NCBI RefSeq assembly: GCF_900109095.1 | Contig: NZ_FNYZ01000009.1 | Coordinates: forward strand, 156,152-220,151 | Direction of reading: 5' to 3' | DNA from: Sphingobium sp. AP50 | GTDB taxonomy: Bacteria > Pseudomonadota > Alphaproteobacteria > Sphingomonadales > Sphingomonadaceae | DNA length: 64,000 nucleotides | Notes under the pieces: model-generated | What the model was told of the DNA's origin: nothing | The model's input: the letters and a program-made list of their open reading frames with translations, nothing else | Databases searched by the model: none | Made by a program: the position numbers and the translations under genes | Shown here: in pieces, positions 41,598-49,493 of the stretch | Layout of the letters: each line of letters begins with the position of its first letter | Numbering within the stretch: position 1 is the stretch's first letter

Positions 41598-43964
41598 TCA
41601 GAAACGCGCCGACAGATTGACCCCGAAGGTGCGCGGGCGCCCTGCGAAGCGGACCGTCGTGTCGGTGATGCGCGTGGCGTTGGTCCAGTAATAGGCGTTG
41701 CCGAGATTCCGGACGAAGGCGCTGATCTTGTAGCGCTTGTCGTCGAACGAAAGCCCCGCCCGGAGATCGATCAGCGTGTAATCCTCGATCGTCAGTCCGC
41801 CCTGCGCGGAAAGATCGGCCGATGGCGTGGCGCGGGCATTACCCAGAACGGCCTTGGTATCGCTCTGGAAATTCAGGTTCGCGCCGACAAAGGCCTCCAC
41901 ATCGTCGCTCAAAGCCCAGTCATATTGCGCGTCGGTCACGATCTGGAACTTGGGCGTATAGGGGAAGGCCGAGCCGCCGAAATCGACCTGATTGCCGTAG
42001 CTGTCATAGTTGACGAAACTGCCCTTGATTTTGGTGTCCAGATAGGTCGCGCCGATGCTGACGCGCAATCCATCCGTGGGCGCCAGATCCAGTTGCAGTT
42101 CCGCGCCCTGCACCCGGCTTTTGGGAACATTTACCAGAGCTTCCAGCGGCCCGAACACGTCGGGATTGGCGATCACCCGCCCCTTCAACTGCTTGTCGCT
42201 ATAGTCATAATAGAAGAGCGCACCATTGATCTGGGCGGTATTTTCCAGAACCGTCAGCTTCGCGCCAATTTCATAGGCGGTGATGGATTCCTGCGTGACC
42301 GGATTGAACTGGTTCGCATCGCTGGCCGACAGCATGGGGAAACTGCCGGACTTGTAGCCCTTGCTGACCGATGCGTAGAGCAGGACATCCTTGCTCGGCT
42401 TATAATCGATACCCGCGCGCCAGGAGACATTATCCTCGTTCAGCGTGCGCTGCACTTCTCCCACGGTCAGTGTCGACCCGTCGATGGTCACGCACGCATC
42501 TTCCGCGATGGAGATGGGCGCCAGCCCTGCGCCACTACGAATGAAGTTGACCAGATTCTGGATGCCCTGCCCCAGTGCAAAGCCGCGATCGGCCGTACAA
42601 CCGACAAAATCGATATTGGTCTTGGTATAGCGCACCCCGCCATGCAGGGTGATCGTGTCGCCAATGTCATAATCGAGATTGGCGAACACCGCCTTGTTCA
42701 CGAATTTCTGCCGCGCATATTGGCTATAGACGAAGAAAGGGATGCCAAGGCCGGCATCGACGAAATTATAGGCCGGCGTGGACTGATCATAGGGACCGGC
42801 ATCATCCTGCTGATAGGTTTTTTCCCGCGCATAATTGCCGCCCAGAATATAGGTCAGGCCGCCGACACGGCCCTGCAACCGCAATTCCTGCGACAGCGCC
42901 GTAATCTTGCCCGTGGTGTTGTAGAAATAATCGCGCAGCGCCACGCCATCAGGATCGATGTCCTGATCGTTATGATATTGGGAATAGCTGCTGATCGACG
43001 TCAGGGTGATGTCATCGGTCAGGTCGATGTCACCGCGGAAAGCGGCCTGATAAAACCAGTCGTCGCGTTTGGGCTTCTGCTCCGGCGTCCAGTCGGCATC
43101 GCGGTTGTTGCGTGGCGCGATCGGATAGGTGGCGAGCGGCCCCAGTCGCGCGGGATTGCCCAGGGGCACCACGCCGATCAACTGCCCAGCCTGCCCATCG
43201 CTCTTGTCGATGAAGCCATTGAGGTTCAGCGAAAACCGCACGCCGTCCGATGGCTCGAAATCGAGGAGGATGCGACCCGTGGTAAAATTGCGATCGCCCA
43301 GCTTTTCATCACGGGTATAGCTGCGCTGCCAGGCGCCGCCCTGCTCCGTTCGCACCGCCACCCGCGCGGTCAGCGTGTCGCTGATCGGTCCGCTGATGAA
43401 CCCGCCACCACTGACCTGTCCGAAACTGTCCACCCCGGCATCCAGCCCGGCCTTGAAAGTTGAAGTCGGCTTGGCCGCGATATAGTTGATCGCACCGCCG
43501 GTCGCGTTCGATCCGAACAGCGTGCCCTGTGGTCCCTTCAGCACCTCGACCCGTTCCAGATCCAGCGTCGCGCCGCGCGTCATGATCGAAAAGGGGATCG
43601 GCACCTGATCCTGATAGATGCTGACCGTCGGCTTCGCGGCAAGGCTGGTGTCGTAGAAGCCGATGCCGCGCAGCGTATAGACCGGCGTGGAAAAGGCGCT
43701 TTCGGTATAGTTGAAGCCGGGCACGATCTTCACCAGATCAGCGACATTGGCGACGCCCTGGCTGGCCAGCTTTTCGCCCGATGCCGCCGTGATCGAGAGC
43801 GGCACGTCGTTGATGGCCTGCTCCCGCTTCTGGGCCGTCACGACGATATCGCCCAGGCCCACCGGCTGCTGCGCCTGGGGCACCGTATCGGCCTGTGCAA
43901 AGGCCGGTGATTGCAGCGCGACCGCCGATACGCTCGCAACCAGCAAGATCATCCTGTTGTGCAT
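41598..43964 (-). CDS. TonB-dependent receptor
   Basis: An outer-membrane receptor of 788 residues without an STN domain. Signal peptide about 1-24 (VASVSAVALQSPAFAQ), TonB box-like IVVTAQKREQ, plug (INDVPLSITAASGEKL, LRGIGFYDTSLAAKP, VLKGPQGTLFGSNATGGAINY), and a barrel ending FGVNLSARF. This is the large sphingomonad receptor group commonly placed with catabolic genes. The start is set by GGAGGAG 6 nt before the ATG at 43964. It lies 85 bp after the P450 gene and probably shares its promoter; the substrate is presumably that of the P450. Confidence 0.93.
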   Translation of the reverse strand: MHNRMILLVASVSAVALQSPAFAQADTVPQAQQPVGLGDIVVTAQKREQAINDVPLSITAASGEKLASQGVANVADLVKIVPGFNYTESAFSTPVYTLRGIGFYDTSLAAKPTVSIYQDQVPIPFSIMTRGATLDLERVEVLKGPQGTLFGSNATGGAINYIAAKPTSTFKAGLDAGVDSFGQVSGGGFISGPISDTLTARVAVRTEQGGAWQRSYTRDEKLGDRNFTTGRILLDFEPSDGVRFSLNLNGFIDKSDGQAGQLIGVVPLGNPARLGPLATYPIAPRNNRDADWTPEQKPKRDDWFYQAAFRGDIDLTDDITLTSISSYSQYHNDQDIDPDGVALRDYFYNTTGKITALSQELRLQGRVGGLTYILGGNYAREKTYQQDDAGPYDQSTPAYNFVDAGLGIPFFVYSQYARQKFVNKAVFANLDYDIGDTITLHGGVRYTKTNIDFVGCTADRGFALGQGIQNLVNFIRSGAGLAPISIAEDACVTIDGSTLTVGEVQRTLNEDNVSWRAGIDYKPSKDVLLYASVSKGYKSGSFPMLSASDANQFNPVTQESITAYEIGAKLTVLENTAQINGALFYYDYSDKQLKGRVIANPDVFGPLEALVNVPKSRVQGAELQLDLAPTDGLRVSIGATYLDTKIKGSFVNYDSYGNQVDFGGSAFPYTPKFQIVTDAQYDWALSDDVEAFVGANLNFQSDTKAVLGNARATPSADLSAQGGLTIEDYTLIDLRAGLSFDDKRYKISAFVRNLGNAYYWTNATRITDTTVRFAGRPRTFGVNLSARF

Positions 43965-44049
43965 TTCAGACTCCTCCCATTGTCGCCCGGATATTCCACC
44001 CCTGGGCCATGTGCCGGTCCCGCCTGAGCGATGTCCCGGCCTTGAAAAA

Positions 44050-45351
44050 TCAGGCTTTCTTGAAACGGATCGGCAGCGCCTTGTAACCGCCGACAAAATT
44101 GGTCTCGACCAGTCGGGGATCACCCGCCATCTCGACCGACTGCAAATGCGGCAGCAATTCCTCGAACAGGATACGCATCTCCAGCTTGGCAAGATGCTGG
44201 CCCAGACACATGTGCGGGCCGAAGCCGAAGGCGATATGCGGATTGGGCGAGCGGGTGATGTCGAACCGGTCGGCGTCGGTGAAGACATCCTCGTCGCGGT
44301 TGCCGGACGGATAGCAGATCATCAGCCGTTCCATGGAGCGGATGTCCATACCGCGAACCTGCGTGTCGGCAGTGGCGTTGCGCATGAAATGCTTGACCGG
44401 ACTGGTCCAGCGGATCGCTTCGTCGACAAGACCGGGTATGAGGCCGGGGTCGGCCTTCACCTTCGCCCAATTTTCCGGATAGACCATCATGCCATGCAGG
44501 CCGCCCGCCGTGGACGACGATGTCGTGTCATGGCCAGCCGTCGCAATCGCCACATAATAGCCATTGGCTTCATCGCGCGGGATCGGCGCGCCGTTGATCC
44601 GGGAATTGGCGATGAGCGACAGGAGATCGTCGGTTGGCTGCTCGCGGCGCTGGGCGCTGAGCTTGTCGAAATAGACGTAGAAATCCTCTATCGAAGCCGC
44701 CCATTGTCTGGCCGCGACGACCGGGTCCGCCGCCATTTCCGGACGCTGCTCCTCCGGATCATGGACGCCGAAAAATTCCTGCGTAAGCTTCAACATCTTC
44801 GGTTCGTCTTCGGGCGGCACGCCGAACAGCGTCATGATAACCCGCAGCGGATAATGCAGCGCAAAGTCGCGCACGAAATCGCACTCGCCGTCAAAGCTGA
44901 GCAGATTGTCGACCGACTGGCGCGCCAGCACCCGGATTTGCTCTTCCAGCTTGCTGACCTTGCCGGGCAGGAACCAGTTGGCCGTCAGCATGCGGTAGGA
45001 GGCATGTTCGGGCGGGTCCATATAGGTCAGCGACGACAGGAGCCGCGTCGTGCCGCCGGTGATTTCCCGCGTGAAGGCATCGGATGCCTGATCGTTCAGA
45101 ACCGGGTTATGATCGGCATTGTGGAACAGCTTGGCGTTCCGCTCAATCTCTCGAATGTCGGCATGCCTGGTCACGATCCAGAGCGGGTCATAGCCGGGCA
45201 CCTGTGCAATCCCCAAAGGCATATGTTCGCGAAGCCATTTGAACGCGCGATAGATGGTCGCGTCATCCGTGTAGCTTTTCGGCGCGATTACGATCCGCGC
45301 GATATCGTCTGGAATGATGGGACGCGTGTCAGCATCCAGCGAAGTCGCCAT
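44050..45351 (-). CDS. Cytochrome P450
   Basis: A soluble bacterial class I P450 of 433 residues that needs a separate ferredoxin and reductase, neither of which is adjacent. I-helix AGHDTTSSS (about 271-279, with the oxygen-activating Asp/Thr pair), K-helix ExxR in EAIRW, and the heme-binding FGFGPHMCLGQHLAKLE with the Cys ligand at about 382. Its hydroxylation target is unknown; relatives act on terpenes, steroids, alkanes or aromatics. It is divergent from the zinc alcohol dehydrogenase, and both promoters share a GntR-type dyad at 45448-45462. Confidence 0.94.
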   Translation of the reverse strand: MATSLDADTRPIIPDDIARIVIAPKSYTDDATIYRAFKWLREHMPLGIAQVPGYDPLWIVTRHADIREIERNAKLFHNADHNPVLNDQASDAFTREITGGTTRLLSSLTYMDPPEHASYRMLTANWFLPGKVSKLEEQIRVLARQSVDNLLSFDGECDFVRDFALHYPLRVIMTLFGVPPEDEPKMLKLTQEFFGVHDPEEQRPEMAADPVVAARQWAASIEDFYVYFDKLSAQRREQPTDDLLSLIANSRINGAPIPRDEANGYYVAIATAGHDTTSSSTAGGLHGMMVYPENWAKVKADPGLIPGLVDEAIRWTSPVKHFMRNATADTQVRGMDIRSMERLMICYPSGNRDEDVFTDADRFDITRSPNPHIAFGFGPHMCLGQHLAKLEMRILFEELLPHLQSVEMAGDPRLVETNFVGGYKALPIRFKKA

Positions 45352-45397
45352 GAATCTACCCTCTCCGGTTACGCCATTCTCAGGACATTTGCGTATT

Positions 45398-45422
45398 GCG
45401 TATGCCTATTACGTAATAGTGG
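45398..45422. promoter_or_regulatory. Palindrome and putative MerR site in the P450/ADH intergenic region
   Basis: The 14-bp perfect palindrome CTATTACGTAATAG (45406-45419) is flanked by GCGTATG (45398-45404) and ATAGTGG (45416-45422). The same two 7-mers, in the same order but 8 instead of 11 bp apart, occur on the minus strand upstream of the MerR gene (47433-47454). This makes it a candidate binding site of the local MerR regulator. Confidence 0.45.
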
Positions 45423-45447
45423 ACAAGGGTGTCGGTCAATCGTAAAA

Positions 45448-45462
45448 ACAGGTCCGACCATT
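45448..45462. promoter_or_regulatory. GntR/FCD-type operator, P450/ADH promoter region
   Basis: ACAGGTCCGACCATT matches the dyad AATGGTCCGACCATT (63749-63763) at 13 of 15 positions. It lies about 97 bp before the P450 start and 113 bp before the ADH start, so it could control both divergent units. Confidence 0.65.
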
Positions 45463-45574
45463 CAGGCTTTCGGCGAACGGAAATGACGGATTTCTGCGGA
45501 TCACATCCATCAGTCATCCCTTATCCGTCCCTGCATTTGAATGGACGACACCAAGTTTGAATAGGAGGATGTAC

Positions 45575-46678
45575 ATGGAAATAGAGGCAGCCGTCGCCCG
45601 GACCGCAGGCGGGGACTTCAGTGTCGAACGTCTGACACTGGGAGAATTGCGCCCAAACGAGGCATTGGTGCGCGTCGTCGCGACGGGCCTTTGCCATACC
45701 GACCTTGTCGTACGCGACCAGATATTGCCGGTGCCCCTGCCCGCCGTGCTGGGGCATGAAGGAGCCGGTATCGTGGAGGCTGTGGGCGATGCCGTGACAT
45801 CGATTGCGCCGGGTGATGCTGTCGTCATGGGGTTTGCCGCCTGCCGCGCCTGCCCGCAATGCGATGCCGGTCAGCCTGCCTATTGCCGCGACTTCGCCCC
45901 GCTGAATTTCGGCGGCCACCGCACTGACGGATCAACATGCCTGCATGACGGCCAGACCCCCGTCAGCAGCCATTTCTTCGGCCAGTCCTCCTTCGGCACC
46001 TACGCCATCATAGCCGCGCAAAATCTGGTGAAAATGCCGACCGACGCGCCGCTGGAACTGCTGGGTCCGCTAGGCTGCGGCATCATGACGGGCGCCGGGG
46101 CGGTGATGCACGCGCTCAAGCTGCAAGCGGGCGAATCGATCCTCATCATCGGCGGTGGTCCGGTCGGCCTGAGCGCCGTCATGGCCGCCAGGGCATTGGA
46201 CGCCGGCCAGATCATCGTGGCCGATCCTCTGGAGAGTCGCCGCGCCATGGCCGTCGATCTGGGCGCGACCGGCACAATCGATGTGACGGCGGGCGACACT
46301 GCCGAACAATTACGCGCGGTCCAGCCACAGGGAGTCCATTGCGTGCTGGACACGTCGGGTGTCGTCCCGGCCATCCATTCCGGCATAGCGGCGCTTGCCC
46401 CCCTGGGGCGCCTGGCCATGGTCGGCGTCCCCAAAACGCTCGACGCAGCGATCGGCCTCAACATCCTGCACATGCTGTCCCTGGGCATCAGCATTTGCGG
46501 CGTGACGGAAGGCAATGCCGATCCGCAGACATTCCTGCCCGAACTGGTTGCCCTTAACGCAAAGGGGCTTTTCCCGTTCGAAAAGCTGATCACTCGCTAC
46601 CGGTTGGAGGATATCAACCAGGCCGTGGCCGACCAGCATGCCGGGCGGTGCGTCAAGGCTGTCCTGACGATGGCCTGA
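45575..46678 (+). CDS. Zinc-dependent alcohol dehydrogenase (MDR, aryl-alcohol type)
   Basis: A 367-residue medium-chain dehydrogenase that oxidises a primary alcohol to the aldehyde with NAD(P). Catalytic zinc ligands Cys40, His61-Glu62 and Cys168; structural zinc Cys90, Cys93, Cys96, Cys104; Rossmann GGGPVG (193-198). Its layout with GLGCGIMTGAGAV resembles aryl-alcohol/benzyl-alcohol dehydrogenases. AGGAGG lies 6 nt before the ATG at 45575; the longer frame from a TTG at 45557 would place the ribosome site inside the gene. It is transcribed away from the P450, and its end overlaps the convergent MerR gene by 26 bp. Confidence 0.93.
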   Translation: MEIEAAVARTAGGDFSVERLTLGELRPNEALVRVVATGLCHTDLVVRDQILPVPLPAVLGHEGAGIVEAVGDAVTSIAPGDAVVMGFAACRACPQCDAGQPAYCRDFAPLNFGGHRTDGSTCLHDGQTPVSSHFFGQSSFGTYAIIAAQNLVKMPTDAPLELLGPLGCGIMTGAGAVMHALKLQAGESILIIGGGPVGLSAVMAARALDAGQIIVADPLESRRAMAVDLGATGTIDVTAGDTAEQLRAVQPQGVHCVLDTSGVVPAIHSGIAALAPLGRLAMVGVPKTLDAAIGLNILHMLSLGISICGVTEGNADPQTFLPELVALNAKGLFPFEKLITRYRLEDINQAVADQHAGRCVKAVLTMA

Positions 46679-47396
46679 TGCCCTGTGTGGGGCGATCCGT
46701 TTCTTCGCCGGCACGGATCGCCTCGACATGGCGGAAGAAAGCGCGCTGACGCATCAGACCGAAGAAATCGAGCATGAGCGGCAAAGCATGCTCGACCATG
46801 GTCGCAGCCTTTTCGACATCGATATGCCCTTCGACCCGCTCCATGAAGGTGGTCGCTTCCCATCGCCCGACGAAATCCGCAGCCTCGGTGTAGAAGCCCA
46901 GAATGTCCGGCCTATAGTCGAGCTGCTGGTCGAACCCGGCCTTGCGCATATCGCCCCATAGCCGCACGAGCTGCGCGCAGGTGATGCTGAGCGCTTCCCC
47001 CTGTTCGGTATCGATGATGTCCAATATGCCGATCTTCGCCAGCGTGCGCGCATCCTCTGCCGCATGGGGATAGCGATCGAGCAGAGAGGCGACGGTCACC
47101 GGCGGCCCGTCAGCCCCGACCCGGTGCGCGACCAGTTGTTCCAGTTGGTCGAAGGCGCTGGCCTCTACCCGTGCCTCGGTGCCTTCCCCCGCGATGATCG
47201 CCTTGATCTGTGCCAGGGTCAGCCGGTTTTCGCGTTGTAACCGCCGCACCGCCAATATGGCCTGCACATGCTCCTCGCCATAGTCGGCGACGGTCTTGCG
47301 TGGCCTTTCCGGCTCTGGAATCAATCCTTCGCGAAGATAGACGCGGATCGTTTCCCTGTGGACCCCGGTCCGCTGCTCCAGCTCGCGCATCTTCAT
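46653..47396 (-). CDS. MerR-family transcriptional regulator
   Basis: 247 residues: an N-terminal MerR winged helix (MRELEQRTGVHRETIRVYLREGLIPEP, then a second helix pair with ILAVRRLQRENRLTLAQIKAII), followed by a roughly 170-residue effector region longer than that of metal-type MerR proteins and without Cys metal ligands, so a small organic effector is likely. It lies between the ADH and the first Rieske gene. A sequence shared between its own promoter and the P450/ADH region is a candidate operator. Confidence 0.88.
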   Translation of the reverse strand: MKMRELEQRTGVHRETIRVYLREGLIPEPERPRKTVADYGEEHVQAILAVRRLQRENRLTLAQIKAIIAGEGTEARVEASAFDQLEQLVAHRVGADGPPVTVASLLDRYPHAAEDARTLAKIGILDIIDTEQGEALSITCAQLVRLWGDMRKAGFDQQLDYRPDILGFYTEAADFVGRWEATTFMERVEGHIDVEKAATMVEHALPLMLDFFGLMRQRAFFRHVEAIRAGEETDRPTQGIRPSSGQP

Positions 47397-47432
47397 AGAT
47401 GCGCTACAGCATGGGGCAGCGGCGGGAGCAAG

Positions 47433-47454
47433 CCACTATGTTAGCGACATACGC
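47433..47454. promoter_or_regulatory. Putative MerR autoregulatory site
   Basis: On the minus strand GCGTATG and ATAGTGG are separated by 8 bp, 37-58 bp before the MerR start. The same pair flanks the palindrome in the P450/ADH promoter. Proposed from similarity only. Confidence 0.4.
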
Positions 47455-47466
47455 AAGGGCGTGGCA

Positions 47467-48510
47467 TCAGGCCGCGACCTTTCCACCTTCTTCCGCTTCC
47501 TGCATATTGCTCAGCAGGCGACGTGCCTGGTTGACCGCGCCGTCGCTGGCGATGCCGACGAAAGGCCGTCCGGGCTCATCATCGATCCGGCGCTGCTGCG
47601 CCTCCAGCGTTTCCTCATCTTCGGTGATGGTATCGAAAAACTGATCGAACAGCGTGGCGGGCACCCCGCTTTCCTTCGGCGCAGTCGTGCAGATCGTCCA
47701 GAGATAGTGGCTGGTCGTTTCCGTTTCCGGCGTGATGAAATGATTGTTCGCCAACATGAAGCCGTTGTCGCGACGCCCTTCATAGGCGCCGGTCCCCGCA
47801 TCGCAGCCACCGGCATTGACCCGGCAGGTCATGCCGATACCCGGTTCGAACCGCACTTCCTGCCAGCGATCGACGCGCCCCTTGAAACCACCGGCATCGA
47901 TATAGGATTTGGGCGGGATCGAATTGGGCATCTTGCGCAGCAAGGTCACGCGGCGGCCGTCAAATTCGACCTTGGTATCCGCGTTATAATGTTGCTCCGG
48001 ATTGCCCCCGATCGTGCGCGCATGGATATAGGGTACATGGGTCAGGTCCATGATATTGTCGATGATCAACTGCCAGTTCGACTTCACCGGGAAAGTATAG
48101 GGCCGCCAGGTCCAGGCCGGATCATTATGTTCGGGACTGTCGACGATCACGCTGGGGTCGGCCAGCGCCGGTTCGCCCATCCAGATCCAGATCAGATGAT
48201 CCTTTTCGACCACGGGATAGTGGCGGACATTGGCAGATGCCGGAATACGGGCCTGATTGGGAATACGGGTGCAGGTGCCGCGACCGTCAAATTCCACGCC
48301 ATGATAGCAGCAGCGCAGGATATTGCCTTCGACATGGCCGGCGGACAGAGGCATGGCCCGGTGGCTGCACCGATCTTCCAGCGCCGAGATCTCGCCATCT
48401 TCGGTCCGAAACAGCACGACCGCCTTGTTCAGATACCTGCGTCCCAGCGTCTTGCCGGGCTCGATATCGGCGGCAAAGGCGGCCACATACCAGGCGTTGT
48501 AAATGAACAT
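47467..48510 (-). CDS. Rieske non-heme iron oxygenase, vanillate O-demethylase (VanA) type
   Basis: The oxygenase component of a ring-hydroxylating or O-demethylating system, 347 residues. Rieske 2Fe-2S ligands Cys48-x-His50 and Cys67-xx-His70; mononuclear iron site in DNIMDLTHVPYIH with Asn152, Asp155, His158 and His163. Length and domain layout match VanA/toluenesulfonate methyl-monooxygenase relatives, which remove a methyl group or hydroxylate a side chain. No reductase lies next to it; the PDR reductase at 53434 may serve both oxygenases. The substrate is unknown. Confidence 0.93.
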   Translation of the reverse strand: MFIYNAWYVAAFAADIEPGKTLGRRYLNKAVVLFRTEDGEISALEDRCSHRAMPLSAGHVEGNILRCCYHGVEFDGRGTCTRIPNQARIPASANVRHYPVVEKDHLIWIWMGEPALADPSVIVDSPEHNDPAWTWRPYTFPVKSNWQLIIDNIMDLTHVPYIHARTIGGNPEQHYNADTKVEFDGRRVTLLRKMPNSIPPKSYIDAGGFKGRVDRWQEVRFEPGIGMTCRVNAGGCDAGTGAYEGRRDNGFMLANNHFITPETETTSHYLWTICTTAPKESGVPATLFDQFFDTITEDEETLEAQQRRIDDEPGRPFVGIASDGAVNQARRLLSNMQEAEEGGKVAA

Positions 48511-48656
48511 AAGCTCTCCATCTGTTCGGCCGGCCCGTTCGACGGTTCCGGCGCTACCCTATTGTTGGTTGCGATTATGGAGGCCCAAGCGGCGGGCGCC
48601 AATCGCAATGCCATAAAGCCATAAGAAAAACGGGAAACGAACGTCGCGAACCGGGA

Positions 48657-49436
48657 TCAGCGCAGATAGAGGCCTCCGTTCATGTCCAGCGTCGCCCCGA
48701 CGAAGAAGCCGCCCCGGTCGGATGCCAGCAGCGCCGTGGCGGCTGCGATTTCGCCCACGGCCATGAAGCGCCCCACCGGCACTTCCGCTTCGACCCTGGC
48801 AATCTGTTCGGGGGACAGGCGCGCCTTGGCCGTGTCGATCGGCCCCGGCGCGATGGCGTTTACTGTAACGCCAGTCCCGGCCAGATAGCGCGCGAAATAT
48901 TTGGTCAGCATGATCGCCCCGGCCTTTGACGCGGCATAATGGGGCGAGGCCACGGTGCCGCCATTCTGCCCGGCGAGCGAAGTGATGTTGACGATCCGCC
49001 CATAGCCATTTTCGCGCATATGTTCGGAAAATATCTGGCAGCTCAGGAATACGCTGCGCATGTTGATCTGGACGATCAGGTCAAATTCCTCCGGACTGAT
49101 GTCCTGCGTCGGCGTCCGCTTGGCAAAGCCGGCATTGTTGACCACTATATCGGTCTTGCCCCAGAGCGCCGTGATCTGGTCCCTGGCCGCCAGGAAATTC
49201 GATTTTTCGCGCACGTCCAGCTTCAGCGCTATCGCCGTCTCTCCCGACGGATCGAGGGAGTGGGCAACGGCCTGCGCCACGTCACTGTCCACATCGCTGA
49301 CCGCGACCCGCCCGCCGCCGGCATGGATTTCCCGCGCCACGGCTTCGCCGACGCCCCGTCCGCCTCCCGTGACAAGCGCAGCCCGCCCGGCAAAGGAGAA
49401 GCTGCCATTGGCGGGAAGTTCGAAATTTTCGGCCAT
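48657..49436 (-). CDS. Short-chain dehydrogenase/reductase
   Basis: A classical SDR of 259 residues using NAD(P): cofactor motif TGGGRGVG (about 23-30), NNAG (100-103), Ser153, Tyr167-x3-Lys171 as the catalytic set, and PGPID after. It probably interconverts a hydroxyl and a keto group on a pathway intermediate. It follows the third TonB receptor gene by 57 bp on the same strand, with a hairpin between, and precedes the VanA-like oxygenase by about 146 bp. Confidence 0.92.
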   Translation of the reverse strand: MAENFELPANGSFSFAGRAALVTGGGRGVGEAVAREIHAGGGRVAVSDVDSDVAQAVAHSLDPSGETAIALKLDVREKSNFLAARDQITALWGKTDIVVNNAGFAKRTPTQDISPEEFDLIVQINMRSVFLSCQIFSEHMRENGYGRIVNITSLAGQNGGTVASPHYAASKAGAIMLTKYFARYLAGTGVTVNAIAPGPIDTAKARLSPEQIARVEAEVPVGRFMAVGEIAAATALLASDRGGFFVGATLDMNGGLYLR

Positions 49437-49456
49437 CGTTCATCCTGTAAAATGGA

Positions 49457-49480
49457 GGGGAGAGGCCAAGGCCCCTCCCC
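49457..49480 (-). promoter_or_regulatory. Hairpin between TonB receptor and SDR genes
   Basis: GGGGAGAGGCC (49457-49467) and GGCCCCTCCCC (49470-49480) form an 11-bp stem with one mismatch. The minus strand then reads TCCATTTTACAGG before the SDR ATG. It could attenuate readthrough, similar in position to the hairpin at 41559-41583. Confidence 0.5.
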
Positions 49481-49493
49481 GATTGCATCGGCG

